Shown here piece by piece: positions 1 to 14,681 of a DNA stretch of 64,000 nucleotides (its first letter is position 1; each line of letters opens with the position of its first letter). The position numbers and the translations under genes are program-made. Source of the stretch: Virgibacillus phasianinus (GTDB lineage Bacteria > Bacillota > Bacilli > Bacillales > Amphibacillaceae); the NCBI RefSeq assembly GCF_002216775.1, contig NZ_CP022315.1:1550001-1614000 (forward strand), in the 5' to 3' direction. The notes under the pieces are model-generated. The model was given only the letters and a program-made list of their open reading frames with translations. It had not been told where the DNA came from and ran no database searches.

Positions 1-1
1 A

Positions 2-763
2 GTTGGCCACGTAGAAGCCGGTTTACGCACATGGGATAAGTATTCTCCATACCCAGAAGAAATGAATCGCCAGCTGACTGGTGTAATAGCAGATTTGCAT
101 TTTTCACCAACAGAGAAATCCAGGCAGAATCTAATTAATGAAAATAAAGCTGCGGACAGCATTTTTATAACAGGAAATACCGCTATCGATGCATTAAAAA
201 CTACAGTTGATAAAGCGTATGGCAGTCCGATTTTGGATGAGGTCGGTGGCAAACGCCTGGTACTCATGACCGCACATCGCCGGGAGAACCTTGGAAACAA
301 CATGGAGCAAATGTTCCGTGCGATCAAACGTCTGGTTGAGGAGCATGACGATGTACAGGTTATTTATCCTGTTCATTTAAATCCGGTTGTCCAGGAAACC
401 GCTGCAGAAATTTTAGGAAACGATGATCGCATTAAGTTAATCGAGCCACTCGGTGTGGTTGATTTTCATAACTTCGCTTCCCGCGCACATTTAATTTTAA
501 CTGACTCCGGTGGTGTGCAGGAAGAAGCACCTTCACTAGGTGTTCCTGTATTGGTTCTTCGTGATACAACAGAACGTCCAGAAGGAATTGATGCCGGAAC
601 ATTGAAACTGGCAGGCACGGATGAGGATACAATTTTTAACCTCGCCAACGAATTATTATCTGATAAGCAGGCTCATGACAAAATGAGTAAAGCATCCAAT
701 CCATACGGCGATGGGAAAGCTTCGATGCGAATAGCTGATGCGATCGCAGGATATTTTAATTAA
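2..763 (+). CDS. mnaA: UDP-N-acetylglucosamine 2-epimerase (5' truncated)
   Basis: This cytosolic enzyme interconverts UDP-GlcNAc and UDP-ManNAc, supplying ManNAc for the wall-polymer linkage unit made by TagA. The frame is open from base 2, so the N-terminus (roughly the first third of a ~380-residue family) lies outside the window and 253 residues remain. Visible family signatures are GHVEAGLRTWDKYSPYPEE at the left edge, HRRENLG mid-protein, and the UDP-binding stretch TDSGGVQEEAPSLGVPVLVL near the C-terminus. In B. subtilis this gene lies just upstream of the atp operon, as it does here, although a repeat array and a protease gene now intervene. A hairpin terminator follows the stop codon. 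Identification is secure; whether it serves only TagA-type linkage synthesis is inference. Confidence 0.95.
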   Translation, partial: VGHVEAGLRTWDKYSPYPEEMNRQLTGVIADLHFSPTEKSRQNLINENKAADSIFITGNTAIDALKTTVDKAYGSPILDEVGGKRLVLMTAHRRENLGNNMEQMFRAIKRLVEEHDDVQVIYPVHLNPVVQETAAEILGNDDRIKLIEPLGVVDFHNFASRAHLILTDSGGVQEEAPSLGVPVLVLRDTTERPEGIDAGTLKLAGTDEDTIFNLANELLSDKQAHDKMSKASNPYGDGKASMRIADAIAGYFN

Positions 764-771
764 ATGTAACC

Positions 772-804
772 AAAATGCTGCCATTAAGTGGGCAGTATTT
801 TTTT
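772..804 (+). terminator. Intrinsic terminator of mnaA
   Basis: Stem AATGCTGCC / GGCAGTATT with one G-T pair and a short loop, followed by seven T residues, starting 9 bases after the mnaA stop codon. Confidence 0.8.
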
Positions 805-820
805 GTTTGAAAGGATTGTG

Positions 821-1148
821 AGTAGCTGATATATCGGTGTAATGGCCGATAAAAATGAAGAACGGCGGATATATTTTGAGAACGGCCGATAAAACGTCAG
901 GACGGCCGATATAATCTGGAAACGGCAGATAAAAACGGAGAACAGCCGATAAAACGCCAGGACGGCCGATATAATTTGGAAATGGCCGATAAAATCGAAG
1001 AATGGCCGATAAAAAGCCAGAACGGCAGATATAATCTGGAAACGGCCGATAAAATCGGAGAATGGCTGATAAAAAGCCAGGACGGCCGATAAATCGTCAG
1101 GACCGCAAATATAATCCAAAAACAGCCGATAAAACGCCAAAACAGCAG
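821..1148. repeat. 20-bp-period intergenic repeat array 1
   Basis: About 16 imperfect tandem units of exactly 20 bases, each carrying a GGCCGATA-type core (variants GGCAGATA, GGCTGATA, AGCCGATA) on the plus strand, then AT-rich bases and a variable tail ending in AG or GA. Two unit types tend to alternate (GATAAAA and GATATAA). There are no unique spacers, so it is not a CRISPR. Because the period is 20 and no unit holds a stop in some frames, long meaningless open frames appear on the minus strand. The array fills the gap between the mnaA terminator and the protease gene. Related arrays are at 14450, 21640 and 40443. Confidence 0.9.
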
Positions 1149-1353
1149 CTAGCCACCAATCCCGCCGCTAACGCTAACTCCAGCAGGTAATCCCCGGCCA
1201 ACCGCCCGCAATCAATCTTAAATCTCATGCAAATTTCCTTACTCCAACATGTATGTTTTCCCTGTTTTTCCAAAAGCTATTAGAAAGTCTTGGCTTCTCA
1301 CCAAACTTTATATCAACTTTACTTTCTTCAAAGTAAAAAAGGGGACGCAACAC

Positions 1354-3528
1354 ATGCGACTACTCATCAAACTAGTTCTCATTTTAGCACTGATTCTCAC
1401 CATGCAGCCATTTCAAGTTCATTCGCAGGAAGATAAAAATGTCGTGTCTGTCATTATAGAAGTGGAGGGTGACCCGGATAAGCGTGAGGAATATTTACAT
1501 ACTTATTTTCCATATGTGGAAGTGGTCGCGACATTTGATAAGCTGTTTAATGGGCTGGCATTAAAATCTTCTCCGCGGAAGCTGAACGAAATGGGTTCGC
1601 TTGATTTTGTGAAAGCAGTTCATCCAGTCCGTACTTATAAGGCAACCTCCACTGAAACGAAGAACGTCCCGGTGATCCCAAATAATATTAACAACACAGA
1701 TTATACGGGAGACGGAGTAAAAGTAGGAGTAATTGACACGGGGATTGATTATAATCATCCGGATTTAGATGTCAATTATGTAGATGGATATGATCTGGTT
1801 GATCTTGACGAAGATCCAATGGAAACCCAGCAGGAGCAGGGAATCCCGACAATGCATGGAACGCATGTGGCTGGGATTATCGGGGCTGACGGAGAATTTA
1901 AAGGTGTGGCACCGGATGTAGATCTTTACGCTTACCGTGCACTTGGACCAGGGGGGAGCGGGACATCGATCCAAGTAATCGCCGCGATGGAGCAGGCGAT
2001 TGAGGATGGTGTTGATATTATCAATCTGTCACTGGGCAATACAGTCAATGGTCCTGACTTTCCGACGAGTGTGGCCGTTAACCGAGCCGTTGATCTCGGA
2101 GTTGCTGTGGTTATCGCTAATGGTAATGCGGGACCGGCGAATTGGACAGTTGGTTCACCAGCTACCGCATCAAAAGCGTTATCAGTCGGGGCATCAACGT
2201 ATCCGGAAAAGGTTCCCTACCTCTACGAATCCTTGCAGGACAAAGCCATTCCGCTTCAATCAATGAATGGTGCACCAGCTTGGGACTTTACCAAGGACTA
2301 TGAAGTGGCGTCAATTGAAGAAGCCAATTTACGCGGAAAAATTGCTGTCGTGGCGCGAGGCAATAAAGTTCCATTTTATGATAAAGCAAAGAAGGCGCAG
2401 GAAAAGGGTGCTGAAGCGGTTATTATTTACAATAATGAAAAAGGAAATTTTAATGGCTCAGTCGATAGTCAACAAGATCCAATTGAAATTCCCGTCGCAT
2501 CTGTCTCAAAGAAAGCAGGACAGTGGCTTATTGGTCAGTTGGAGAAGGGCGACCTATATCTAGAAACAAACTACCAGAAGGTCCCGCGAACAATTGCATC
2601 CTTTAGTTCGCGTGGGCCAGTCACGGTAAATTGGGATATCAAACCAGACGTGGTTGCACCAGGAGCAAATATTTTAAGTACCGTCCCCGGGGGATATGCT
2701 GTCCTGCAGGGGACCAGTATGGCAGCGCCGCATGTTGCAGGTGCTTTAGCACTGGTAGAAGAAGCGCACCCCGATTGGACAGTGGAGCAGGTGACCAATG
2801 CGCTAAAAACAACAGCCCAGCCTTTATATGATCAAAACGGGAAAATAATGGATCCAATTGTACAGGGAATGGGGTTGATTCAACCAAAGGCAGCGATTCA
2901 AACAGATACTATTCTCCACGAGCCTTTGCTTTCTTTTGGGAAGGTTGAAGAGCACAAGGAAACGAAAACAGTAGAATTGACCGTAGAAAACACATCAAAT
3001 CATGCCCAGGATTATTATTTTACTATTCCTAACCAACAGCAGGGCATTAGATGGCATATTCCCCAGCAGTTTTCAGTCAAGGCACATGGCAAAAAATCCG
3101 TGCCAATTAAGCTGGACGTGACATCGGACTGGTTGCAGAAGGGAATTCATCAGGGGTACCTGACATTAAACTCCGAGCAGAAATCCTATCAGCTGCCATA
3201 CCTGTTCCTTAATGAGACGGGAGATTATCAAAAGGCAATGGGACTGGAATTTTCTTTAAAGCCTTTTTCAGATGACACGTATATGTACAGATTATATGTG
3301 ACAGATGAGGCGGAACATATTTCGGTTGATTTGTACAATCCGGACACCCTAGTTCATGAGCAAACACTATTCGAAATTGATGAGCCAGTCGTCGGAATGA
3401 ACGAAGGATATTTAGATGAAAAAGATGTAAATGCATCCGGTAATTACCTGGTGCTGGTTACTTTAACCTTAAGCGATGGCACGTACGACAGTTATGTAAC
3501 GGAATTAACGATGGCCCCCGAAAAATAG
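1354..3528 (+). CDS. vpr: Vpr-like secreted subtilisin-family serine protease
   Basis: A secreted S8 endopeptidase of 724 residues, resembling the minor extracellular protease Vpr of B. subtilis. An upstream in-frame start exists at 1249, but ATG 1354 follows a GGGGAC ribosome site and begins a classical signal peptide (basic MRLLIK, hydrophobic core, cleavage near VHS-Q). An inhibitor I9-like propeptide occupies about residues 25-95. The catalytic triad is visible: Asp128 in VGVIDTGIDYNHPDLD, His168 in HGTHVAGIIG, Ser455 in GTSMAAPHVAGAL. A protease-associated (PA) insert lies between His and Ser (around KIAVVARGNKVPFYDKAKK). The C-terminal ~200 residues look like beta-rich Fn3-type domains. 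It sits between the mnaA array and the atp operon, a place without a protease in B. subtilis as I remember it. Substrate is unknown. Confidence 0.9.
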   Translation: MRLLIKLVLILALILTMQPFQVHSQEDKNVVSVIIEVEGDPDKREEYLHTYFPYVEVVATFDKLFNGLALKSSPRKLNEMGSLDFVKAVHPVRTYKATSTETKNVPVIPNNINNTDYTGDGVKVGVIDTGIDYNHPDLDVNYVDGYDLVDLDEDPMETQQEQGIPTMHGTHVAGIIGADGEFKGVAPDVDLYAYRALGPGGSGTSIQVIAAMEQAIEDGVDIINLSLGNTVNGPDFPTSVAVNRAVDLGVAVVIANGNAGPANWTVGSPATASKALSVGASTYPEKVPYLYESLQDKAIPLQSMNGAPAWDFTKDYEVASIEEANLRGKIAVVARGNKVPFYDKAKKAQEKGAEAVIIYNNEKGNFNGSVDSQQDPIEIPVASVSKKAGQWLIGQLEKGDLYLETNYQKVPRTIASFSSRGPVTVNWDIKPDVVAPGANILSTVPGGYAVLQGTSMAAPHVAGALALVEEAHPDWTVEQVTNALKTTAQPLYDQNGKIMDPIVQGMGLIQPKAAIQTDTILHEPLLSFGKVEEHKETKTVELTVENTSNHAQDYYFTIPNQQQGIRWHIPQQFSVKAHGKKSVPIKLDVTSDWLQKGIHQGYLTLNSEQKSYQLPYLFLNETGDYQKAMGLEFSLKPFSDDTYMYRLYVTDEAEHISVDLYNPDTLVHEQTLFEIDEPVVGMNEGYLDEKDVNASGNYLVLVTLTLSDGTYDSYVTELTMAPEK

Positions 3529-3598
3529 TTAATACGTTCACAAAACCGTCACTCATTAGCCATCACTTATCCTTTATACTAATAATAGAGTGTTATGG

Positions 3599-3641
3599 GG
3601 AAGTGTATAATGGTATGCAAATATGCAGACAATACACTTCC
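3599..3641. repeat. Inverted repeat upstream of atp operon
   Basis: Arms GGAAGTGTAT (3599-3608) and ATACACTTCC (3632-3641) are perfect complements around a 23-base interval that itself contains GCAAATATGC, a smaller palindrome. No T-run follows, so it is not an ordinary terminator for the upstream protease. It could be an operator or an mRNA structure. The rest of 3529-4045 is AT-rich with the promoter described next; an open frame at 3772-4005 lacks a ribosome site and is not called. Confidence 0.5.
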
Positions 3642-3698
3642 TAAATTGTGATAAAATATGCTTATTTTTGGCAGTATGTATTTTATCTCACAAACTAA

Positions 3699-3727
3699 TT
3701 GACAACGCTCTATGGCTATTGTACACT
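3699..3727 (+). promoter_or_regulatory. Probable SigA promoter of the atp operon
   Basis: TTGACA (3699-3704), a 17-base spacer, then TACACT (3722-3727). The -35 is perfect and the -10 matches 4 of 6. It lies about 320 bases upstream of atpI, leaving a long untranslated leader, which fits a strongly expressed operon but is not proven. Confidence 0.55.
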
Positions 3728-4045
3728 TGCGTAGTGTGGGATGATAAGGTTTTCATTATACTGCAATAATTATGTTTTTATGTCGAAAAGACATGATTCA
3801 AGAAGGCCATCAATCCGCAAATGTACTGATTTTTCGCACGTATTTGTTAAATTTTTTTTGGCCAATATGTGCTGAAAATGAATCTGATCAGGCAATTGAT
3901 CAGAGTATCTGGGGAAAATTCTACATTCTGACTGGCAGCATAAAAAGTTGGGATATTTCTCAGATGGAAGGAAACAAGCTCATCACAAAGAACCTACTAT
4001 TATAAGGTAGAATTCAGAGCTATCATTGACGGGGGCATCTAAATC

Positions 4046-5160
<1,115 letters not shown>

Positions 5161-5209
5161 GGTTCAGCAACAATTGTGTATTAACCAGCTTTGATGGCGT
5201 GACTGTTAA

Positions 5210-5461
<252 letters not shown>

Positions 5462-5633
5462 TATTACTAAGCGCAAACGCCCGTACCTATGGGCACAAGC
5501 TTGGATGTAATTAATGGCGGAGAGAGTATTCCAATAGAATCTTCGCCCTTATTATGTACCCTTTTAATAGAGAAGTTAAACGTTTCATATAAAAAGTATT
5601 GCTTAACAAAGTTAGGTGAAAGGAGTGAATTCT

Positions 5634-6158
5634 GTGCAGGCATTCACTGGGTCTACACTATATGCTGCAATCGGGGGACTTCACGTTGGTGACATGTTAG
5701 TCCAACTTGTCTTCTTTATCATATTGCTAATCTTAGTTAAAAAATATGCATGGGGTCCTATCATCGGGATGATGCAAAAGCGTGAAGAATATGTAGCCAA
5801 TGAAATTGAAATTGCGGAGCAAAATCGTGCGGAAGCAGAACGTGCATCTAAAGAAGCTGCCGAAAAGCTGCGCCAAACGAAAGAAGACGCGCAAAAAATT
5901 ATTGAAGATGCGAAACACATCGGCGGGAAGCAGGAACAGGAAATCATTGAATCTGCCCGTCAGGAAGCTGAACGCATCAAAATTTCAGCTCAAGAAGAAA
6001 TTAAAACTGAAAAAGAAAAAGCTATCCAGGCATTACAGGATAAAGTTGCCTCTCTATCTGTTCTAATCGCAAGTAAAGTAATTGAAAAAGAGATTAATGC
6101 AGAGGATCAGGAAAAACTGATTGATGAATATATTAAAGAGGTAGGAGAAGAGCGATGA
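5634..6158 (+). CDS. atpF: F1Fo ATP synthase subunit b
   Basis: Peripheral-stalk subunit joining Fo to F1 as a dimer. GTG 5634 is preferred because AAAGGAG (5619-5625) lies 8 bases upstream; earlier in-frame GTG codons overlap that site. The 174-residue protein has one N-terminal membrane helix (MLVQLVFFIILLILVKKYAW) and then a long charged coiled coil rich in Ala, Glu, Lys and Arg, ending with the delta-contact region. The stop codon overlaps the start of atpH by 4 bases (ATGA), indicating translational coupling. Confidence 0.95.
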   Translation: MQAFTGSTLYAAIGGLHVGDMLVQLVFFIILLILVKKYAWGPIIGMMQKREEYVANEIEIAEQNRAEAERASKEAAEKLRQTKEDAQKIIEDAKHIGGKQEQEIIESARQEAERIKISAQEEIKTEKEKAIQALQDKVASLSVLIASKVIEKEINAEDQEKLIDEYIKEVGEER

Positions 6159-6700
6159 GTGAAGCTGTAGTTGCTAAACGTTATGCAGAGGCTCTTTTTC
6201 AACTGGGAACTGAGAAGAAAGCACTGGATCATCTGGAAGAAGAAGCCAGTGTTGTGCAGGAAATATTCGGTCAGAATAAGAAACTTCTTGTTTTCCTAAC
6301 ACATCCACGCGTGGCGAACGAGAAGAAGAAACAATTCTTGACAGACGTTTTTAAAGGACTTTCAGCTGATTTGCTTAACACAATGAAATTACTTGTTGAT
6401 CGCAATCGAATTGACCTTATGCCAGTAATTGTGAAGGAATTTCTATACCTTACAAATGAAGCAAAAGGAATCTCGGAAGCAACTGTATTTTCAGTGCGGG
6501 CATTATCAGACGATGAAATTGAAAAGCTTAGCGGATCATTCGCGAAGCGCTTTGGCAAAAAAGCAATTAAACTTGAGAATAAAGTTGATCCTTCGATTAT
6601 TGGCGGTATCAAACTTCGCATGGGAAACTCGATTTACGACGGTTCCATTAGCGGGAAACTGAAACGCATCGAACGGAGTATTGTAACTGCAAACAAATGA
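6155..6700 (+). CDS. atpH: F1Fo ATP synthase subunit delta
   Basis: Delta caps the alpha3beta3 hexamer and clamps the b stalk. The 181-residue length is normal. The N-terminus (VVAKRYAEALFQLG) and the C-terminal signature IIGGIKLRMGNSIYDGSI are diagnostic of the OSCP/delta family. It overlaps atpF by 4 bases and is followed by atpA after 18 bases, with GATAGGGGTG as the next ribosome site. Confidence 0.95.
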   Translation: MSEAVVAKRYAEALFQLGTEKKALDHLEEEASVVQEIFGQNKKLLVFLTHPRVANEKKKQFLTDVFKGLSADLLNTMKLLVDRNRIDLMPVIVKEFLYLTNEAKGISEATVFSVRALSDDEIEKLSGSFAKRFGKKAIKLENKVDPSIIGGIKLRMGNSIYDGSISGKLKRIERSIVTANK

Positions 6701-6712
6701 TGATAGGGGTGA

Positions 6713-8227
<1,515 letters not shown>

Positions 8228-8364
8228 AGATTGGCATAATTGAGGTTCGGCCGATTAAATGAATCTGGCCGTTAGATACTGCAACGTATCGCTTTAGTTT
8301 CCAATCAGCAGGTTATGCAAAATAGATAAACAGTGCAAGCAACCTTTGAATGAAAGGGTGGTGA

Positions 8365-9231
<867 letters not shown>

Positions 9232-9258
9232 CACGCTTGCCAATTGATTAGTTAGTAA

Positions 9259-10683
<1,425 letters not shown>

Positions 10684-10708
10684 AACGACATCATGGTATA
10701 CATGCTTA

Positions 10709-11203
<495 letters not shown>

Positions 11204-11208
11204 CATGA

Positions 11209-11239
11209 AAAGTCTCTCATTTGATGGGAGGCTTTTTAT
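11209..11239 (+). terminator. Terminator of the atp operon
   Basis: AAAGTCTCTCAT pairs with ATGGGAGGCTTT (two G-T pairs) around a short loop, followed by Ts, 6 bases after atpC. Confidence 0.75.
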
Positions 11240-11260
11240 ACATTGTAAGGAGGAAAAATC

Positions 11261-11455
11261 GTGAAATCAGTCAGAACCTTTTTCAGTATCCTGATCATAG
11301 TCGGTATCATACTGATGATAGGCAGAATCTTAACCGGAATTCTTCTATATTTCGACATGAGTTTCACCAAATTCTTCACAGACTACAGTCTAATTTCATT
11401 TGTTATTCTAATCGTTGGTGTACTTGGTGAATTAACGGTTAGAAATAAAGTCTAA
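11261..11455 (+). CDS. Small two-helix membrane protein, unknown function
   Basis: A 64-residue protein with GTG start at 11261 behind a consensus ribosome site (AAGGAGGAAAAATC). Two hydrophobic helices are evident: residues about 7-29 (FFSILIIVGIILMIGRIL) and 42-58 (LISFVILIVGVLGELTV). I recognise no family. The strong translation signal and position directly after the atp terminator support a real gene. It may be read through from the atp operon or use its own promoter, which I cannot see. Confidence 0.65.
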   Translation: MKSVRTFFSILIIVGIILMIGRILTGILLYFDMSFTKFFTDYSLISFVILIVGVLGELTVRNKV

Positions 11456-11571
11456 TCCATTATATGACAATATTGCCCGGGAAATATCGACATTATTTAC
11501 AGCATATTTCCCCTAAAAACCTCATACACAAATCGTTGACAATTCCACCGATAAATGGCAAAGTTACTAAA

Positions 11572-11735
11572 GAAAAGCGGAGGCGACTGTCCAGAAGCGG
11601 ACGCATAAGCAAGGGACCGAAGAACGCAAGGGTTTAAGCGTTCGAAGTGTCCATTGCTTATGACGGCAGCTTCTAGGAGCCGCAGCCAGACAAGAAAAGC
11701 GGAGGCGACGTCCAGAAGCAGACGGTCCTTCTACA
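11572..11735. repeat. GAAAAGCGGA-type intergenic element plus partial second copy
   Basis: A ~120-base element starting GAAAAGCGGAGGCG and ending near GCAGCCAGACA, followed at once by a truncated second copy. It contains long inverted repeats (ATAAGCAAGGGACC... with ...CCATTGCTTAT, and GAACGC with GCGTTC), so it can fold into a hairpin. The reverse complement of a close relative lies at 19566-19685, and related ends occur at 29359-29632. There is no coding capacity, so it is MITE-like. Confidence 0.75.
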
Positions 11736-11757
11736 TAATCAGAATGGAGGTTGTAAC

Positions 11758-11997
11758 ATGTTTTCTATCGAACATATCGGACAACTTGCAATAGTAAGTA
11801 TGCTCTCACATTTAATTTTTATTGCAATAACATGGCGGGTCATGCAATCAATTAATTTTGATCCAATCCTGCGAAAAGGCCGTATAGTTGAATCAAGAAT
11901 ATTCTTGCTGTTTGTAGCAATCGTAATCGGATCTGGAGTAAGTCAATTCTTTCTTGACTTTCTTAAATGGTCACAGAATCTAAAGTATTTGTTTTAA
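11758..11997 (+). CDS. ywzB: DUF1146 family small membrane protein (YwzB-like)
   Basis: A 79-residue protein with two transmembrane helices (residues about 8-28 and 47-68) and the family ending VSQFFLDFLKWSQNLKYLF, which I recognise from YwzB of B. subtilis, located after the atp operon there too. ATG 11758 follows AATGGAGGTTGTAAC. Function is unknown. It is separated from the preceding gene by a MITE-like repeat that is not expected in B. subtilis. Confidence 0.85.
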   Translation: MFSIEHIGQLAIVSMLSHLIFIAITWRVMQSINFDPILRKGRIVESRIFLLFVAIVIGSGVSQFFLDFLKWSQNLKYLF

Positions 11998-12015
11998 AAA
12001 GCTGTATGTAGTTTA

Positions 12016-12057
12016 TCCTTCTTGTTAATACTAGACATATAGATTTAACAAGGGGGA
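12016..12057 (+). promoter_or_regulatory. Hairpin sequestering the ywmB ribosome-binding site
   Basis: Bases 12016-12028 (TCCTTCTTGTTAA) pair with 12045-12057 (TTAACAAGGGGGA) in a 13-bp stem with two G-T pairs and a 16-base loop. The right arm contains the entire AAGGGGGA Shine-Dalgarno sequence of ywmB, whose ATG is at 12064. Closed, it should block initiation. What opens it is unknown. Confidence 0.6.
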
Positions 12058-12063
12058 CTTATT

Positions 12064-12783
12064 ATGAAGAAAATTGCTATTATACTTATCCTAATCTTAT
12101 TCATGACTAACCACGTTTCAGCCCATAATAAACCGCTTTCACAGGGGGAAATGATCCAACTAGCCAATTTAACAGCTTCGTCCAAATTAACCATCGACCA
12201 CTGGCAAGTGACCTTAAAAGAAAACATTCCAAAAGCTAGATTGCAAGATTATATCAACGAATGGAAAAATAGTTATTTAGACACTTATTCCGAGGATGAA
12301 AATGTAATAAAATACACATTTAGGAACGTACACAAAAATGAAAATCTTGTCGAAAGTTATATCGTAATCATTCCTAAAAATAGTAGCTATCAATCAGAGC
12401 TGATTGCTGTAGTATCTGGTCAAGATTGGAATACAACAACAAAACATAAGTATCAGGAATTACAAAAGTCAATAATTAGACACTATTTCAGTGAAAATGC
12501 CACAAAATTTGCTTGTCTGACAACTGCGAGTGATGATACAATTAAAGGTGTTTATCTGATTAATTCGGTTAAAGAAAAGTTACAATTGCAACAAATAACG
12601 ACACAGACTGACAACGTAGAAAAATCAATGCATAAAAAAATTATCTACGGGTATACACCACTATGGACCCAGAATTTCAATATTTTGGATAAGCCTGTGA
12701 ATGTAAATATTGCAATTACAAATACTACAAACGGAGAAACAAAATTAACGATAGGAACACCTATCTTGATTACTGAATATTAA
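12064..12783 (+). CDS. ywmB: YwmB family exported protein
   Basis: A 239-residue protein with a signal peptide (MKKIAIILILILFMTNHVSA-H). The mature part is the YwmB/DUF1779 type with a TATA-box-binding-protein-like fold, from my memory of the family; sequence conservation is weak but it sits directly upstream of murAA exactly as in B. subtilis. The gap to murAA is 33 bases without a terminator, so the two are probably cotranscribed. A stem-loop covers its ribosome site (see 12016-12057). Function is not established; the location suggests a link with wall synthesis or sporulation. Confidence 0.8.
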   Translation: MKKIAIILILILFMTNHVSAHNKPLSQGEMIQLANLTASSKLTIDHWQVTLKENIPKARLQDYINEWKNSYLDTYSEDENVIKYTFRNVHKNENLVESYIVIIPKNSSYQSELIAVVSGQDWNTTTKHKYQELQKSIIRHYFSENATKFACLTTASDDTIKGVYLINSVKEKLQLQQITTQTDNVEKSMHKKIIYGYTPLWTQNFNILDKPVNVNIAITNTTNGETKLTIGTPILITEY

Positions 12784-12816
12784 TATAGAGAAATTGGAAC
12801 ATAAGGAGATTGGATT

Positions 12817-14142
12817 ATGGATAAGATCATCGTACGCGGTGGGAATCAATTAAATGGTACCGTTAAGGTTGAAGGTGCTAAAAATGCTGTCCTTCCTGTT
12901 ATCGCCGCAAGTATTTTAGCAAGTAAAGGAAAGAGCGTTATTACAGATGTTCCAACGCTCGCAGATGTTTATACGATTAATGAAGTATTGCGTAATATGA
13001 ATGCTGATGTACAGTTTGATAATAATACAGTAACTGTTGATGCGTCACAACAATTAAAAACGGAGGCTCCGTTTGAATATGTTCGTAAAATGCGTGCGTC
13101 TGTATTGGTCTTAGGTCCATTACTTGCACGTTATGGCCATGCAAAGGTTGCTATGCCAGGCGGGTGCGCAATTGGCTCACGTCCAATTGACCTGCACTTA
13201 AAAGGCTTCGAGGCAATGGGCGCAGAGGTCCATGTTGGAAATGGTTTTGTCGAGGCAACTGTTGCCGGCCGTCTTAAAGGTGCAAAGATATATCTTGATG
13301 TACCAAGTGTTGGTGCAACAGAGAATATCATGATGGCAGCTGCATTGGCAGAAGGAAAAACAGTGCTGGAAAACTGTGCGAAAGAACCTGAAATTGTTGA
13401 CCTTGCGAATTACTTAAATAAAATGGGTGCTAGAGTTGTTGGTGCAGGTACGGAAACAATCCGTATTGAAGGCGTAGAAGCCCTATATGGTACAGAACAT
13501 CCAATTATCCCTGATCGGGTAGAAGCTGGGTCATTTATGGTTGCAGCGGCAGTAACAGGCGGAAATGTTTTAATTGAAAATGCAGTAAGTGAACATTTAC
13601 GTTCAGTAATTTCAAAACTTGAAGAAATGAATGTTGTTGTGGAAGAAGAAGAAAATGGAATTCGGGTTATTGGTCCAGAAGTTCTAAAAGCAACTGATAT
13701 CAAAACATTGCCACATCCAGGCTTTCCAACTGATATGCAATCACAAATGATGGCACTCATGCTATGCGCGGAAGGTACAAGTGTTATTACGGAAACAGTA
13801 TTTGAAAATCGATTCATGCATGTAGAGGAATTTCGTCGCATGAATGCTAAAATGAAAATTGAAGGCCGGAGTGTAATTATTGAAGGTCTTACCGATTTAC
13901 AGGGTGCTGAAGTAGCAGCAACTGACCTAAGGGCTGCAGCAGCATTAATTATTGCCGGTCTTAGAGCAGAAGGGTTTACCCGTGTAACTGAATTAAAGCA
14001 CCTTGATCGTGGCTATGTTGATTTTGCAGGTAAACTGGCTTCACTTGGCGCTGACATCGAACGTGTCGATGAAAATGGCGATTTAGTTAATTCATATCAA
14101 CAGCAAACCGATACGAATCAAAGTTCAATGATGGCGAAATAA
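12817..14142 (+). CDS. murAA: UDP-N-acetylglucosamine 1-carboxyvinyltransferase
   Basis: Catalyses the first committed step of peptidoglycan synthesis, transferring enolpyruvate from PEP to UDP-GlcNAc in the cytosol. The 441-residue protein begins [20 protein letters not shown] and shows catalytic Cys117 in [11 protein letters not shown], the residue attacked by fosfomycin. Other hallmarks are [28 protein letters not shown] and [13 protein letters not shown]. Ribosome site ATAAGGAG. It follows ywmB and is closed by a strong terminator. In B. subtilis spoIID comes next; here a repeat array, two peptide-recycling genes and a MITE-like element intervene. Confidence 0.97.
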   Translation: MDKIIVRGGNQLNGTVKVEGAKNAVLPVIAASILASKGKSVITDVPTLADVYTINEVLRNMNADVQFDNNTVTVDASQQLKTEAPFEYVRKMRASVLVLGPLLARYGHAKVAMPGGCAIGSRPIDLHLKGFEAMGAEVHVGNGFVEATVAGRLKGAKIYLDVPSVGATENIMMAAALAEGKTVLENCAKEPEIVDLANYLNKMGARVVGAGTETIRIEGVEALYGTEHPIIPDRVEAGSFMVAAAVTGGNVLIENAVSEHLRSVISKLEEMNVVVEEEENGIRVIGPEVLKATDIKTLPHPGFPTDMQSQMMALMLCAEGTSVITETVFENRFMHVEEFRRMNAKMKIEGRSVIIEGLTDLQGAEVAATDLRAAAALIIAGLRAEGFTRVTELKHLDRGYVDFAGKLASLGADIERVDENGDLVNSYQQQTDTNQSSMMAK

Positions 14143-14163
14143 TCTTAAATAACTTATGAAACA

Positions 14164-14200
14164 GGCAGATGAGGCTAGTATATGCTTCATCTGTTTTTTT
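14164..14200 (+). terminator. Terminator of murAA
   Basis: CAGATGAGGC (14166-14175) pairs with GCTTCATCTG (14184-14193), followed by seven Ts. Between it and 14450 the DNA is AT-rich with nothing else recognisable. Confidence 0.85.
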
Positions 14201-14449
14201 GTACTTAAGAAAAAAATAAACAATAATACGCCTAGCCCAGTGCCCTGAGTTTTTCTAATACTTTATTTATCTTTATTGTTGCCAATTTATGAGACAGTTA
14301 TTCATTTAAAAATAAGTATTTTTATTATAATCTTAATATATAGATTCCTTCTTACATATTTATGAGCATAAAAGAAGAATTATGACACTCCGGGTATATA
14401 GTTGGCCGGTCTAAAATAGGAATGATGATAAGAACCATTTTGATTGCGG

Positions 14450-14645
14450 AATGGCTGATAAAACTCGGGAACGGCGGATAAATCTGAAGAACGGCGGATA
14501 AAACTCGGGAATGGCGGATAAATCTGAAGAACGGCGGATAAAACTTGGGAATGGCGGATAAATCTGAAGAACGGCTGATAAAACTCGAGAATGGCGGATA
14601 AATCCGAAGAACGGCCGTTATATCCCAAAATCGGCCGATACACTA
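14450..14645. repeat. 20-bp-period intergenic repeat array 2
   Basis: About 10 tandem 20-base units of the type AAYGGCGGATAAANCTNRRG on the plus strand, two subtypes alternating (GGCGGATAAATCTGA and GGCGGATAAAACTCG). Same core and period as array 1, but GGCGGATA predominates over GGCCGATA. It ends directly before the ribosome site of the LD-carboxypeptidase gene. Confidence 0.9.
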
Positions 14646-14681
14646 AAGAAAATAACCAGTCTTAGAAAGGAGGGCAACAGC

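Noticed and set aside
784-1140. A 118-residue open frame on the minus strand
   Set aside because: It is a by-product of the 20-base repeat, whose 60-base super-period keeps frames open; the residues repeat every 20 and there is no ribosome site.
3772-4005. A 77-residue open frame upstream of atpI
   Set aside because: No ribosome site, atypical composition, and it overlaps the probable atp leader transcript.
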